Assembly (NCBI RefSeq): GCF_021919125.1
Contig: NZ_CP083439.1
Span: forward strand, 434,001 to 498,000
DNA from: Clavibacter sp. A6099
Lineage (GTDB): Bacteria > Actinomycetota > Actinomycetes > Actinomycetales > Microbacteriaceae
Reading direction: 5' to 3'
DNA: 64,000 nt
The notes under the pieces are model-generated. The model saw nothing but the letters and a program-made list of their open reading frames with translations, was not told the origin of the DNA and made no database searches. The position numbers were made by a program, and so were the translations under genes. Within the stretch, counting starts at the first letter, position 1; each line of letters opens with the position of its first letter. Shown piece by piece: positions 1-7,386 of this stretch.

Positions 1-205
1 CGCGCGCCGCCGTGCCGGACGCGGCCAGCGCCCGGGCGACGGGCACCCACAGGCCGTGGCCGCCGGTGCCCGAGTCGCCGAAGCCGTGCACGAGCAGCGC
101 CCCGGGGGCGCCGGGTCGCACGGTGCCGTGCTCCCAGCCGCGCAGGGTGCGCCCGCCGTGGTCGAGCGCGAGCGGGGCGACCCGGGCCGCGGCGGCCCGG
201 TCCAT
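1..205 (-). CDS. alpha/beta-hydrolase, amino-terminal part only
   Basis: First 68 codons of a hydrolase whose remainder lies beyond the left edge. The segment LLVHGFGDSG is the HG oxyanion-hole motif after strand 3 of the alpha/beta-hydrolase fold; the nucleophile elbow and other catalytic residues are not in the window. Its ATG overlaps the padC stop as ATGA, so it is probably co-translated with padC. Because padC acts on hydroxycinnamic acids, hydrolysis of hydroxycinnamoyl esters is an attractive role, but that is inference from context. Confidence 0.75.
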   Translation of the reverse strand, partial: MDRAAAARVAPLALDHGGRTLRGWEHGTVRPGAPGALLVHGFGDSGTGGHGLWVPVARALAASGTAAR

Positions 206-735
206 CAGTTCCGCCGGTCGGCGAAGCCGGCCGGGAGGTCGCCGGGGGCGGTGTCGACGACGGTCTCGTCGTCGGCTCCCACGAACTCGTCGAGGGTGAT
301 GTGCGCGAACTCCGGCACGACGTAGATCGGGTACGTGGGGCCGGCGTCGCGGTGCGCGCGCATCTGGTCGAGGTGGTCGTTCTGGAAGAGCACGGTCTTG
401 GATCCGTCCTCCTCCACCCAGCGCGGGAAGAAGATCGTGCCGTGCAGCACGCGGGCGGCCGGGACGATGTTCACGACGACGCTGGTGCCGGTGGGCTCGT
501 TCCACGAGACCTTGAAGACGCCGTCGGCGAGGGCGACGAGGTCGACCGTCTGGTCCTTGACCCAGCGGCCGCCGACCATGCCCGTGTGGATCCGGTAGTC
601 GATGGTCGTGGCGTTCTTCACGTACATCTCGTACTGCCAGCCGTTGGCGTACGTGTAGATGAGACGGTGTCCGACGAGGGGGCTGAGGTCCTGAGCGGGC
701 ACGGGGTGCTCGACGCTCGTGGTGATCGTTGTCAT
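205..735 (-). CDS. padC: phenolic acid decarboxylase
   Basis: Cytoplasmic, cofactor-free enzyme family that decarboxylates p-coumaric, ferulic or caffeic acid to vinyl phenols, detoxifying plant phenolics. The 176-residue length fits the family. Visible hallmarks are [12 protein letters not shown], the [13 protein letters not shown] stretch and WNEPTGT, which contain the conserved Tyr pair, Arg and Glu of the active site. An in-frame ATG lies upstream, but the chosen start sits six bases after a -10-like hexamer and keeps the divergent operator intergenic. First gene of an operon with the hydrolase at the left edge; a MarR-type regulator is divergent. Confidence 0.9.
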   Translation of the reverse strand: MTTITTSVEHPVPAQDLSPLVGHRLIYTYANGWQYEMYVKNATTIDYRIHTGMVGGRWVKDQTVDLVALADGVFKVSWNEPTGTSVVVNIVPAARVLHGTIFFPRWVEEDGSKTVLFQNDHLDQMRAHRDAGPTYPIYVVPEFAHITLDEFVGADDETVVDTAPGDLPAGFADRRN

Positions 736-741
736 GCGGCG

Positions 742-747
742 ATCCTG
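742..747 (-). promoter_or_regulatory. padC promoter -10 (CAGGAT)
   Basis: CAGGAT ends six bases before the padC ATG; a -35-like TTGTGA lies 17 bases further upstream (765-770) inside the palindrome at 756-776. Transcription would begin at or next to the start codon. Confidence 0.5.
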
Positions 748-755
748 ACACCGGA

Positions 756-776
756 ATGCGTTTGTCACAAGCGCAT
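756..776. promoter_or_regulatory. divergent operator between padC and marR
   Basis: A 21-bp inverted repeat: left half ATGCGTTTGT, one central base, right half ACAAGCGCAT, matching at 9 of 10 positions. It overlaps the -35-like boxes of both divergent genes (765-770 for padC, 762-767 for marR), so a bound repressor could shut both. MarR-family proteins commonly bind such sites in their own divergent promoter. Confidence 0.7.
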
Positions 777-785
777 CTTCCTGGG

Positions 786-791
786 TATCCT
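786..791 (+). promoter_or_regulatory. marR promoter -10 (TATCCT)
   Basis: TATCCT followed by exactly six bases and the ATG at 798. A -35-like TTGTCA at 762-767 lies 18 bases upstream. No Shine-Dalgarno sequence, so a leaderless mRNA is predicted. Confidence 0.55.
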
Positions 792-797
792 CGGTGC

Positions 798-1298
798 ATG
801 CCCTCCGACCCGACCGCCGCCGAGCTGCGGGTCGTCGCCCGGCGGCTGGGCGCGGAGGTGGGCCCCTTCCGCCGCCGCCTCATGAACGCGTCGCGGAGCG
901 CGGCCGACCTGCCGGATCTCCCCGACGCGCAGGTCGAGGTGCTCCGCCGCCTCGAGGCGATCGGCTGGGCCACGCCCACCCTGCTCGGTCGCGCGCTCGG
1001 GCTCGCGCGCTCCACCGTCAGCAACCTCATCCTCGCCATGGAGCGCGACGGCCTCGTCGACCGCCGGCTCGCGAAGGGCGACGGCCGCAGCACCGAGGTG
1101 GGCCTCACGGATCACGCGCGGGATCTGCTGCGCACCTTCGACCGCTCGGCCGAGGCCGTGCTCGTGGGCGCCCTCCGCCGTCTCACGCCCGACGAGCGCC
1201 ACGCCATCGCCCGCGCGCTCCCGGCCCTCGAGGCCCTGCACGCGGCGATAGGGGGCGAGCCCCGGCGCACCGAGGCTGCCGACAAGCCCCACCCATGA
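798..1298 (+). CDS. MarR-family transcriptional regulator of padC
   Basis: A 166-residue winged-helix protein. The recognition helix region [26 protein letters not shown] (residues about 70-95) and the wing with [15 protein letters not shown] are typical of MarR. It is divergent from padC with a near-perfect palindrome between them, so it most likely represses padC and itself until a phenolic acid is bound. Phenolic-acid decarboxylases elsewhere are often controlled by PadR proteins; this one has the MarR arrangement instead. The ATG at 798 was chosen because it follows a -10 hexamer by six bases. Confidence 0.8.
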   Translation: MPSDPTAAELRVVARRLGAEVGPFRRRLMNASRSAADLPDLPDAQVEVLRRLEAIGWATPTLLGRALGLARSTVSNLILAMERDGLVDRRLAKGDGRSTEVGLTDHARDLLRTFDRSAEAVLVGALRRLTPDERHAIARALPALEALHAAIGGEPRRTEAADKPHP

Positions 1299-1363
1299 CC
1301 TCTGGGTCCGGGCCCCTGCTCGGGACGTCGAGTCCTGGTCGCTCATGGCCCCTGTGGATGGAT

Positions 1364-1397
1364 CGCCATCATGTGCGCGTGGAGGCAGATGATGGCG
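1364..1397 (+). repeat. inverted repeat before the secreted-protein gene
   Basis: CGCCATCAT (1364-1372) and its perfect complement ATGATGGCG (1389-1397) are separated by 16 bases, 33 bases before the start of the secreted-protein gene. It could be a hairpin in the mRNA leader or an operator; nothing in the sequence decides which. Confidence 0.4.
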
Positions 1398-1429
1398 GCC
1401 TTCCCGCAACTTGATCAAAGGAGATCAAC

Positions 1430-2008
1430 ATGCACATGCAATTCCGTCCGCGCACCGCCGCCGTAGTGATGGCGCTGGGCGCAATCGTCGCATCGACGTC
1501 CATCGCACTCCCCGCCCACGCCGCCACCGAAGACGCTGGCCCAGCTGCGGCCGTCACCAGCTCATCTGCTCCGATGTCCTTCCGAGGCTACGACACGTCT
1601 GTGGCCGAGGCGCACGGCTATCGCATCGTGACCGACGCGCATGGACGTCAGACGAGCGTGCCGGTGTCCGCGGAAGCCAAGAGCGAGGTCGTGCTTGACA
1701 ACGCCCTTCCCGGCGACTGCGGCTCGTCCTTCGTCAATGCCACCAAGCTGGCCAACGACACGCTCGCTATCAACACCGGCTACCAGGTCCCGTTTCCGGT
1801 CGCCGAGAAGACATGGCGCGTCACTGCGGTCTCGGTGTTCGACTCTCACACGTTCCCGTGGGACGGACCTAGCGGAGGTGCCTGGTCCGCCCAGGCCGCC
1901 GCGACGTTGGTCGGTCCTGGAGTCGCGGGCGTCACGCTGAGCTCGCATGTGATCGGTGACGATGGGACGGTCTGCTACTCGGCCGGACCGACGGACACCT
2001 TCGATTGA
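1430..2008 (+). CDS. secreted protein of unknown function
   Basis: 192 residues with a clear Sec signal peptide: basic start (MHMQFRPRT), hydrophobic stretch AAVVMALGAIVASTSIAL and cleavage-like AHA-A near residue 31. The mature part contains two cysteines (about residues 103 and 182) that could form a disulfide. I recognise no family. Strong Shine-Dalgarno AAAGGAGA lies just upstream. Codon use is less GC-biased than in neighbouring genes and the gene lacks the GGATCC hexamers that are frequent elsewhere, suggesting acquisition. Confidence 0.7.
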   Translation: MHMQFRPRTAAVVMALGAIVASTSIALPAHAATEDAGPAAAVTSSSAPMSFRGYDTSVAEAHGYRIVTDAHGRQTSVPVSAEAKSEVVLDNALPGDCGSSFVNATKLANDTLAINTGYQVPFPVAEKTWRVTAVSVFDSHTFPWDGPSGGAWSAQAAATLVGPGVAGVTLSSHVIGDDGTVCYSAGPTDTFD

Positions 2009-2071
2009 GAGGTGTTGTGATGCGCACAGTCAGGTCGGTCGCGCCAGGGCGCCGGAACGGGAGGGCATGAG

Positions 2072-2689
2072 GTGCGGAGATCCGCTGATGGGATGCCGCC
2101 AGGACGAGCGGACACCGAGGTGCCGGTGTGCGTAGACGACGACGCGCTCCTCAAGATGCTGTACATCCGAGACGTCCACGGGCTGCAGGTCGCAGGCATT
2201 CCGTCGACAGCTTCGGGACGGAGAACCCGTACGTCACGCTCGCGCGATGTGTTGGGTGCGGTGGGTCGTTCTACGCACGAGGAGGCGTTGTCGCGTCAAT
2301 GGCGGGACTCCCTCCACTGGCTTGTCGATGCGTCGCACCGCCAGGAGCTGACTCATCGCATCCTGGAGTCCGGCGACAGGTCTCAGCTTCGCCAGGTCCT
2401 GCCGCCGGCCTGGGATGAGAGGACGCAATCGCTCCTGGACCTCGAGGGGTACTCCGAGTGGCACGCCTCTCTTTCACCATCCGTCTTCATGAACACGGAA
2501 GACGGAGACGAGCCGCGGGCTGCCCTCGCGTCAGCGACGAAGAGGGGGCTCCGCGTCATCGTCGTCCTGCCGTTGTCCGAACCTCATGCCGAGGAGTTCA
2601 GCGCAGGTGGGATGCTCATGTCATGGGAGGTCTACCGTGGCGCCGGTTCACGTGCGGCCGCCCTCGAAGGGTTCCGCGGCGCAAGCTGA
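2072..2689 (+). CDS. protein of unknown function
   Basis: 205 residues, no signal peptide or membrane segment, no family recognised. The centre is rich in charged helices (EEALSRQWRDSLHWLVDASHRQELTHRIL), and a hydrophobic strand GLRVIVVLPLSEP lies near residue 165. The GTG start is supported by GGGAGGG six bases upstream. Its end overlaps the convergent MarR gene by 42 bases. Codon use resembles the preceding secreted-protein gene, and both lie in the same GGATCC-free patch. Real but unassigned. Confidence 0.5.
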   Translation: MRRSADGMPPGRADTEVPVCVDDDALLKMLYIRDVHGLQVAGIPSTASGRRTRTSRSRDVLGAVGRSTHEEALSRQWRDSLHWLVDASHRQELTHRILESGDRSQLRQVLPPAWDERTQSLLDLEGYSEWHASLSPSVFMNTEDGDEPRAALASATKRGLRVIVVLPLSEPHAEEFSAGGMLMSWEVYRGAGSRAAALEGFRGAS

Positions 2690-3241
2690 TCGCGAAGGAT
2701 CCGAATCGCGTTCGCCGTCCTCATCAATGGCGTCTTGCGTCGTTCCGGCGTTGAGTCGCGCGAGGTACCCGGCGAACGCGTCGAGGTCGTCGAGTGTCCA
2801 TCCGCCGAGCCCGCGGATGAGGCGGCTGCCACCCTGGGCGTCGTCCGCCTCGATCCCCGCGCGGCCCGCCGGGGTGAGCGCGAGCACGCGCACCCGGCCG
2901 TCCTGTGCGTCGGCGCCGACCTCGACGAGCCCCAGCTCCTGGAGCTGGCGCAGCTGCCGGCTGACCACGCTGCGGTCGACCCCGAGCTGGTCGGCGACCG
3001 CGCTCGCGTGGGCCGCGCCGCAGCGGCGGATGACGCGGAGCATCTTGTAGCCGATGGGCGGCAGCTCCGGGTGGATCCGCGCGGCGGCCTCCCGGGTGGT
3101 GGCCCGGATGCGCGCGGCGAGGGCGGTCATCTGCTCCTCCACCTCGGCGATGCCCGCGGCCACCCCATCGGGGACACCGTCGGCGACGCCCGGGATGTCC
3201 CCCGCGGTGTCGCCCACGGGGGAGCGGTCGGCGTCGCTCAT
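2648..3241 (-). CDS. MarR-family regulator of the adjacent exporter
   Basis: 197 residues. The winged helix spans roughly residues 65-140: PPIGYKMLRVIRRCGAAHAS, then VADQLGVDRSVVSRQLRQLQ as helix-turn-helix and the wing DAQDGRVRVLALTPAGR. It follows the exporter gene with a 4-base ATGA overlap, so it is co-transcribed with its probable target. Palindromes in the exporter promoter are candidate binding sites. The ligand cannot be read from sequence. Confidence 0.8.
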   Translation of the reverse strand: MSDADRSPVGDTAGDIPGVADGVPDGVAAGIAEVEEQMTALAARIRATTREAAARIHPELPPIGYKMLRVIRRCGAAHASAVADQLGVDRSVVSRQLRQLQELGLVEVGADAQDGRVRVLALTPAGRAGIEADDAQGGSRLIRGLGGWTLDDLDAFAGYLARLNAGTTQDAIDEDGERDSDPSRSACAAEPFEGGRT

Positions 3242-4995
3242 CGGCGGGCGTCGACCCCGGCGTCCTCGGCCTCGGGCAGTCGGATGGATCCCGTCGGGTT
3301 CGCCTCGCCCGCGGGGGTGAGCGCCACGGCGCCGGCGGATGCGCCGATCAGCGCGTCCTCGGCGTCGGTGCGGTGCACCTCGCGCGCGTCGGGCGCGGCG
3401 GCCTTGTCGCTCTTCAGCTGCACGGCGTTCTTGCTGCCGAGCTGCGCGTTGGGCAGGAAGATCACCGCGATGAGCGACACGATTGCGAGCGGCACGCTGT
3501 AGAGGAACACGTCGCCGATGCCCACGCCGTACGCGCTCTCGACCACGACGCGGACCGCCGGGCTGAGCTGCGAGACCTGCGGGATGACGCCGGAGCCGAG
3601 CGCCTGCGCGGCCGCGGCCTGGTCGGCCGGAGCGAGCTTGATGATCCCCGCGGTGATCTCCGACGCGATGATCGTGCCGAGGATCGAGCCGAGGACGGAG
3701 ACGCCGACCGTGCCGCCGAGGCTGCGGAAGAACGTGACGGCGCTGGTGGCGACGCCGAGGTTCTTGACCTCGATGGCGTTCTGCACGACGAGGACGAGGT
3801 TCTGCATGAGCATGCCGAGGCCCGCGCCGAGCACGAACATGTAGATGCCCACGAGCACGAAGTCGGTGTCGTAGCGCAGCGTGGACAGCAGCGACGTGCC
3901 GGCGACGATGAGCACGGCGCCCGAGATCATGATCGCCTTCCACTTGCCGCGGCGGCTGATCAGGCTGCCGAACACGGTCGAGGAGATGAGCAGGCCCGCC
4001 ATGAGCGGGATCGTCAGCAGGCCCGACTGGGTGGGCGTGGCGCCGCGCGACAGCTGCATGTACTGCGCGAGGAACACCGAGGTGCCGAACAGCGAGATGC
4101 CGACCGCGAGGCTGGCGAGCACGGAGAGCGTGAAGGTGCGGTTGCGGAACATCGTGAGCGGGATGATCGGCTCGGCGACCTTGAGCTCGGTGATCACCGC
4201 GGCGATCAGCAGCACGACCGCGCCGCCCGCCATGAGGTACGACGTGCCCGATGCCCACTCGAACTGCTTGCCGGCCTGGGAGACCCAGATGAGCAGGAGC
4301 GAGACGCCGCTCGCGATGAAGACCGCGCCGAGGTAGTCGACGTGCACCTTGCGCTTCGGGTGCGCGGGGAGATGGAGGGTGACCTGCAGCAGGATGATCG
4401 CGATGATCGCGATGGGCAGCGCGATGAAGAAGTTCCAGCGCCAGCCGAACGCGTCGGTCACGACGCCGCCGAGGAGCGGGCCGCCGACGGTGCCGACGGC
4501 CATGACGGCGCCGAAGAGGCCGGCGTAGCGGCCGCGGTCACGCGGGCTGATGATGTCGGCCATGATGATCTGGCTCAGCGCCGCGAGGCCGCCGGCGCCG
4601 AGGCCCTGGAGCACGCGGAAGACGATGAGCGTCTCGGTGTTCTGCGAGAAGCCGGCGAGCGCGGATCCCAGCACGAAGATGCCGAGGGCGAGCTGGATGA
4701 GCAGCTTGCGGTTGAAGAGGTCGGCGAACTTGCCCCAGAGCGGCGTGCTGACGGTGGTGGCGAGCAGGGTCGCGGTGACGACCCAGGTGTAGCCGGACTG
4801 GTCGCCCTTGAGGTCGCTGATGATGATCGGCAGCGAGGTCGAGACGACGGTGCCGGCGAGGATCGAGACGAACATGCCGAGCAGGAGGCCCGACAGGGAC
4901 TCGAGGACCTGGCGCTTCGACATGGATCCGTCGGCCGAGACGGTGCGGCGGGGGGCCTTCGCGGATGGCGCGGTGGCCGGGTGGTGCTGGGACAT
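3238..4995 (-). CDS. DHA2-type MFS multidrug exporter
   Basis: 585 residues with about 14 hydrophobic segments, the size and topology of EmrB/QacA drug:proton antiporters. After a short charged start, LSGLLLGMFVSILAGTVVSTSLPIII is segment 1; GKFADLFNRKLL is the loop 2-3 signature and RVLQGLGAGGLAALSQ the segment-4 signature; [19 protein letters not shown] is the antiporter motif C. The Ala/Glu/Asp-rich tail after residue 520 is cytoplasmic. Further ATG codons upstream would add non-homologous residues; this ATG follows a short leader with a purine-rich site. Confidence 0.85.
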   Translation of the reverse strand: MSQHHPATAPSAKAPRRTVSADGSMSKRQVLESLSGLLLGMFVSILAGTVVSTSLPIIISDLKGDQSGYTWVVTATLLATTVSTPLWGKFADLFNRKLLIQLALGIFVLGSALAGFSQNTETLIVFRVLQGLGAGGLAALSQIIMADIISPRDRGRYAGLFGAVMAVGTVGGPLLGGVVTDAFGWRWNFFIALPIAIIAIILLQVTLHLPAHPKRKVHVDYLGAVFIASGVSLLLIWVSQAGKQFEWASGTSYLMAGGAVVLLIAAVITELKVAEPIIPLTMFRNRTFTLSVLASLAVGISLFGTSVFLAQYMQLSRGATPTQSGLLTIPLMAGLLISSTVFGSLISRRGKWKAIMISGAVLIVAGTSLLSTLRYDTDFVLVGIYMFVLGAGLGMLMQNLVLVVQNAIEVKNLGVATSAVTFFRSLGGTVGVSVLGSILGTIIASEITAGIIKLAPADQAAAAQALGSGVIPQVSQLSPAVRVVVESAYGVGIGDVFLYSVPLAIVSLIAVIFLPNAQLGSKNAVQLKSDKAAAPDAREVHRTDAEDALIGASAGAVALTPAGEANPTGSIRLPEAEDAGVDARR

Positions 4996-5006
4996 GATCC
5001 TCCGGG

Positions 5007-5026
5007 TAGTTGACTGCAGGCAACCA
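5007..5026. promoter_or_regulatory. palindromic operator in the exporter promoter
   Basis: Twenty-base imperfect palindrome centred on CTGCAG, with half-sites read on the minus strand as TGGTTGCC and AGTCAACTA. A second copy of TGGTTGAC lies at 5048-5055, overlapping the -35 box. Both are good candidate sites for the MarR protein encoded in this operon. Confidence 0.6.
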
Positions 5027-5051
5027 TATGCCGATGGTGGATCGTTGTCAA
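5023..5051 (-). promoter_or_regulatory. exporter promoter: TTGACA, 17 bases, TATGGT
   Basis: On the minus strand TTGACA (5046-5051) and TATGGT (5023-5028) are separated by 17 bases, a near-consensus housekeeping promoter. Both boxes touch candidate operator half-sites. Confidence 0.7.
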
Positions 5052-5124
5052 CCATCTCGGCCGGCCGAGGATCCGCTGCCCGGGCCGGAGGCAGCGCGCG
5101 GTCCGGAGTAGACCGGGAGGGAGA

Positions 5125-5142
5125 GCCGGTCGACCGACCGGC
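5125..5142. promoter_or_regulatory. palindrome upstream of the VOC gene
   Basis: GCCGGTCG, two bases, CGACCGGC: a perfect 18-base palindrome 21 bases before the start codon. It could be an operator or a leader hairpin; no regulator is obvious nearby. Confidence 0.45.
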
Positions 5143-5163
5143 CTCGGAACGAGGAGGAACCCC

Positions 5164-5520
5164 ATGGTCGATTCGGTGGCGACGGTCTGGCTGCCCGTCA
5201 AGGACATGACACGGGCGGTGGCGTTCTACCGCGACACGCTCGGTCTCACGATCACGAGCGAGGACGCGGACTGGAGCGAGATCGACGCGGACGGCCTGAT
5301 GATCGGGCTCAACGCGCGCGAGGAGGCGAGCGGCTCGTCGAGCGGCGGCGCGGTCATCTCGTTCACGCCCGACGGCTCCATCGAGGACGAGCTGGAGCGG
5401 ATCCGTGCGCGCGGCGCCGAGATCACGGGCGAGATCAGCGACCACGAGTGGGGCCGCATCCTCCCGTTCCAGGACAGCGAGGGCAACGACCTGCAGCTGT
5501 ACACGCCGCCCGCGGGTTAG
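5164..5520 (+). CDS. VOC-fold (glyoxalase/bleomycin-resistance-like) protein
   Basis: 118 residues, one vicinal-oxygen-chelate domain: VWLPVKDMTRAVAFYRDTLGL is the first beta-alpha unit, and GRILPFQDSEGNDLQLYTPP the last strand, where family members carry a metal-binding residue. Substrate is unknown; relatives are lyases, dioxygenases or antibiotic-binding proteins. GAGGAGG lies six bases before the ATG. Monocistronic, since the next gene is convergent. Confidence 0.8.
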   Translation: MVDSVATVWLPVKDMTRAVAFYRDTLGLTITSEDADWSEIDADGLMIGLNAREEASGSSSGGAVISFTPDGSIEDELERIRARGAEITGEISDHEWGRILPFQDSEGNDLQLYTPPAG

Positions 5521-5539
5521 GCGCGGCGGCGGTCGCCGC

Positions 5540-5845
5540 TCACGGCAGCGGCTCGAGGTCGACGTGCACGTCGTCGCCGACCTCGAGGCCGTGGGCGTCG
5601 CGGATCGCGCGCTTGATGGGCAGCACCCACGTGCCGTCGCCCTGCGGGAAGACGGACGTGCGCCAGGTCGTGGTGCCGACGCGGACGCGCACCGGCACGG
5701 ATCCCCAGCCGCGGCGGCCCGCCTCGCCGAGCTCGCGGAGCATCGGGCCGAGCTCGGTGGGCAGGCTCACGAAGGTCCAGAGCGCTCGCCGTGCCTCCCA
5801 GGCCCAGAGGGGCGCGGTGAAGTCGAGGGGGAGGTCGTCGGTCAC
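5540..5845 (-). CDS. DUF1905 domain protein
   Basis: 101 residues matching the small DUF1905 beta-barrel family: FTAPLWAWE, WTFVSLPTEL and WRTSVFPQGDGTWVLPIKRAIRDAHGLEVGDDVHV. Function of the family is not established to my knowledge. The GTG overlaps the upstream P-loop gene by four bases, yet a TAGGGT hexamer six bases before the GTG suggests an additional internal promoter. Confidence 0.75.
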   Translation of the reverse strand: MTDDLPLDFTAPLWAWEARRALWTFVSLPTELGPMLRELGEAGRRGWGSVPVRVRVGTTTWRTSVFPQGDGTWVLPIKRAIRDAHGLEVGDDVHVDLEPLP

Positions 5846-6387
5846 CCGTCGACCCTACGGTCGCGCGCTCGCCGGCCGACGCGGTCCGCGATGAGCGCGG
5901 CGACCTCGGCGGCGGTGCGGGACGTGGTGTCGATCGCGAGGCCGCCCAGGCCAGCGCGGTCGATGATCGCGGCCAGCTCGGGGGCGCGTGCCGAGTGCCA
6001 TGCCCGCGCGTGCGCATCGTGGAGATGGCGTTGGTCGATGCGGGCCTGGACCTCACCGGCGTCGACGGTGAGCCGGACGAGCAGCGGATCACGCGAGCCG
6101 AGCGCGGCCGCGTAGCTCGCCAGGTCCTCCGCCCGCTCCACCACGGCCGCCACGATCACGACCGATGCCCCGGCCTCGCGGTAGTTGCGGGACAGGTCGC
6201 CGAGGTTGCGGAGCGCGAGCTCCTGCTGGAACGGATCCGCGTGCGGCGCCGGGCGGAGCAGGCTCACGGCGTCCATGTCGACCAGCGCGTGCGGCACACC
6301 GCGCGCGGCGAGCAGCGCGCCGAGCGCGTGCATCGTCGTGGTCTTGCCCGCGCCGACGGTGCCGGTGAGGATCACGGCGTCCGTCAT
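5842..6387 (-). CDS. P-loop NTPase, small-molecule-kinase-like
   Basis: 181 residues beginning almost directly with the Walker A motif GTVGAGKTT (residues 8-16), followed by LVDMDAVSLLRP and a hydrophobic strand ASVVIVAAVVERAEDL, like the kinase-type P-loop proteins related to APS and shikimate kinases. The end LRLTVDAGEVQARIDQR resembles their lid region. Substrate cannot be assigned. Preceded by GAGG at good spacing, six bases after the stop of the PH-like gene and overlapping DUF1905 downstream, so a three-gene operon. Confidence 0.75.
   Translation of the reverse strand: MTDAVILTGTVGAGKTTTMHALGALLAARGVPHALVDMDAVSLLRPAPHADPFQQELALRNLGDLSRNYREAGASVVIVAAVVERAEDLASYAAALGSRDPLLVRLTVDAGEVQARIDQRHLHDAHARAWHSARAPELAAIIDRAGLGGLAIDTTSRTAAEVAALIADRVGRRARDRRVDG
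5852..5857 (-). promoter_or_regulatory. -10 hexamer TAGGGT before the DUF1905 gene
   Basis: TAGGGT, six bases, GTG on the minus strand, located inside the end of the upstream gene. Same geometry as the other predicted leaderless starts. Confidence 0.4.
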
Positions 6388-6393
6388 CGCACC

Positions 6394-7299
6394 TCAGCAG
6401 CCGCCCGTGACGAGGTCGCACTCGAGCTCGTCCGCGGACGCGGCGACGATCTCGAAGGAGGCCGCGCCCGCGCGGATCGTCACCGTCGACATGCCGGCCC
6501 AGCGCGGGTGCGGCTCGGCGGTCGTGCTGGAGATGGCGTGGCGGAGGATCCGGAGGCGGTCGATCGAGAGCGTCGCGGTGCGGCGGCGGAGGACCTGGTC
6601 GCGGCGGGTGAGGATCAGCAGCTCGCGCGGCGAGCACGCCGCCACCGCGCCCGCCAGGCTCATCGGCCGGAGGCGCTGCAGCGCGCCCATGAGGCCGTCG
6701 GCAGTGGGCACGAGCGGCGTGCGCGGCCGCGACGAGAGGTAGCGGAGCTGCGGATCGCGCGCGGCCAGGTCCCAGTACGCCGCCGCGACGCCGGCCTCGT
6801 CCTGCCCGACGTCGATGCGCGGCGTCGCTCGCGCGGTCTGCGTCGGGCCCGTCGCGGACACCCCGGCGGACTCGGCCGCGAGCGTCATCAGCAGCTCGGT
6901 CAGGTCCACGACCACGTCGGCGGATGCTCCGTTGAACGGGATCCGCAAGGCCTGGCCGTCGGCGGTGTGCACCGTGAGCAGGCCGTCGAGCAGGTCGACG
7001 CGGTCGCGCACGGCGACGAGGTCGGCGAAGGGGATGCGCCGGGCGGAGTACGTGGATCCGTCGCGCGAGAGCACCTCCAGCTCGCGGTCGCCGACGACGA
7101 GGAGGTGGTCGTACAGGTCCATCGTCGGGTCGGTGTCGCGGCGCGGGATGTCGCGCGGCACCTTGAGCACCAGGCGCGCGGCGAACGGATCGACGCCGTG
7201 CGGTCGATACAGGCGGGGGACCTCGTCGAGCGTGCGGACAGTGTCGATCCACGGGCCGAAGGCGTCGTGCTCGGCGGTTCTGGCGGCTGGTGTCACCAC
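6394..7299 (-). CDS. protein with PH-like beta-rich segment, unknown function
   Basis: About 301 residues if started at the GTG at 7299, which follows TATACG by five bases; an ATG at 7341 would add a basic stretch across the promoter and is less likely. Residues about 75-150 (DHLLVVGDRELEVLSRDG, RIPFADLVAVRDRVDLLDG, LTVHTADG) alternate strands as in bacterial PH-like domains. A second beta-rich unit occupies the carboxyl end. No catalytic motif seen. First gene of the operon with the P-loop and DUF1905 genes. Confidence 0.6.
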   Translation of the reverse strand: MVTPAARTAEHDAFGPWIDTVRTLDEVPRLYRPHGVDPFAARLVLKVPRDIPRRDTDPTMDLYDHLLVVGDRELEVLSRDGSTYSARRIPFADLVAVRDRVDLLDGLLTVHTADGQALRIPFNGASADVVVDLTELLMTLAAESAGVSATGPTQTARATPRIDVGQDEAGVAAAYWDLAARDPQLRYLSSRPRTPLVPTADGLMGALQRLRPMSLAGAVAACSPRELLILTRRDQVLRRRTATLSIDRLRILRHAISSTTAEPHPRWAGMSTVTIRAGAASFEIVAASADELECDLVTGGC

Positions 7300-7304
7300 G
7301 TGAA

Positions 7305-7310
7305 CGTATA
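7305..7310 (-). promoter_or_regulatory. -10 hexamer TATACG before the PH-like gene
   Basis: TATACG, five bases, GTG. It supports the shorter start at 7299 and a leaderless transcript. Confidence 0.45.
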
Positions 7311-7386
7311 CCGCGCGTCGGCGCCCACGGGAGCGGGGCACGTGCCCAATCCGGGGCGATCTCCGTGTGCTAGAGCAGCGGCCGCG

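Noticed and set aside
3373-5013. Long plus-strand frame antisense to the exporter, rich in Arg, Asp and Glu
   Set aside because: Composition is typical of antisense shadows of membrane proteins in high-GC DNA, with no start signal and no recognisable domain.
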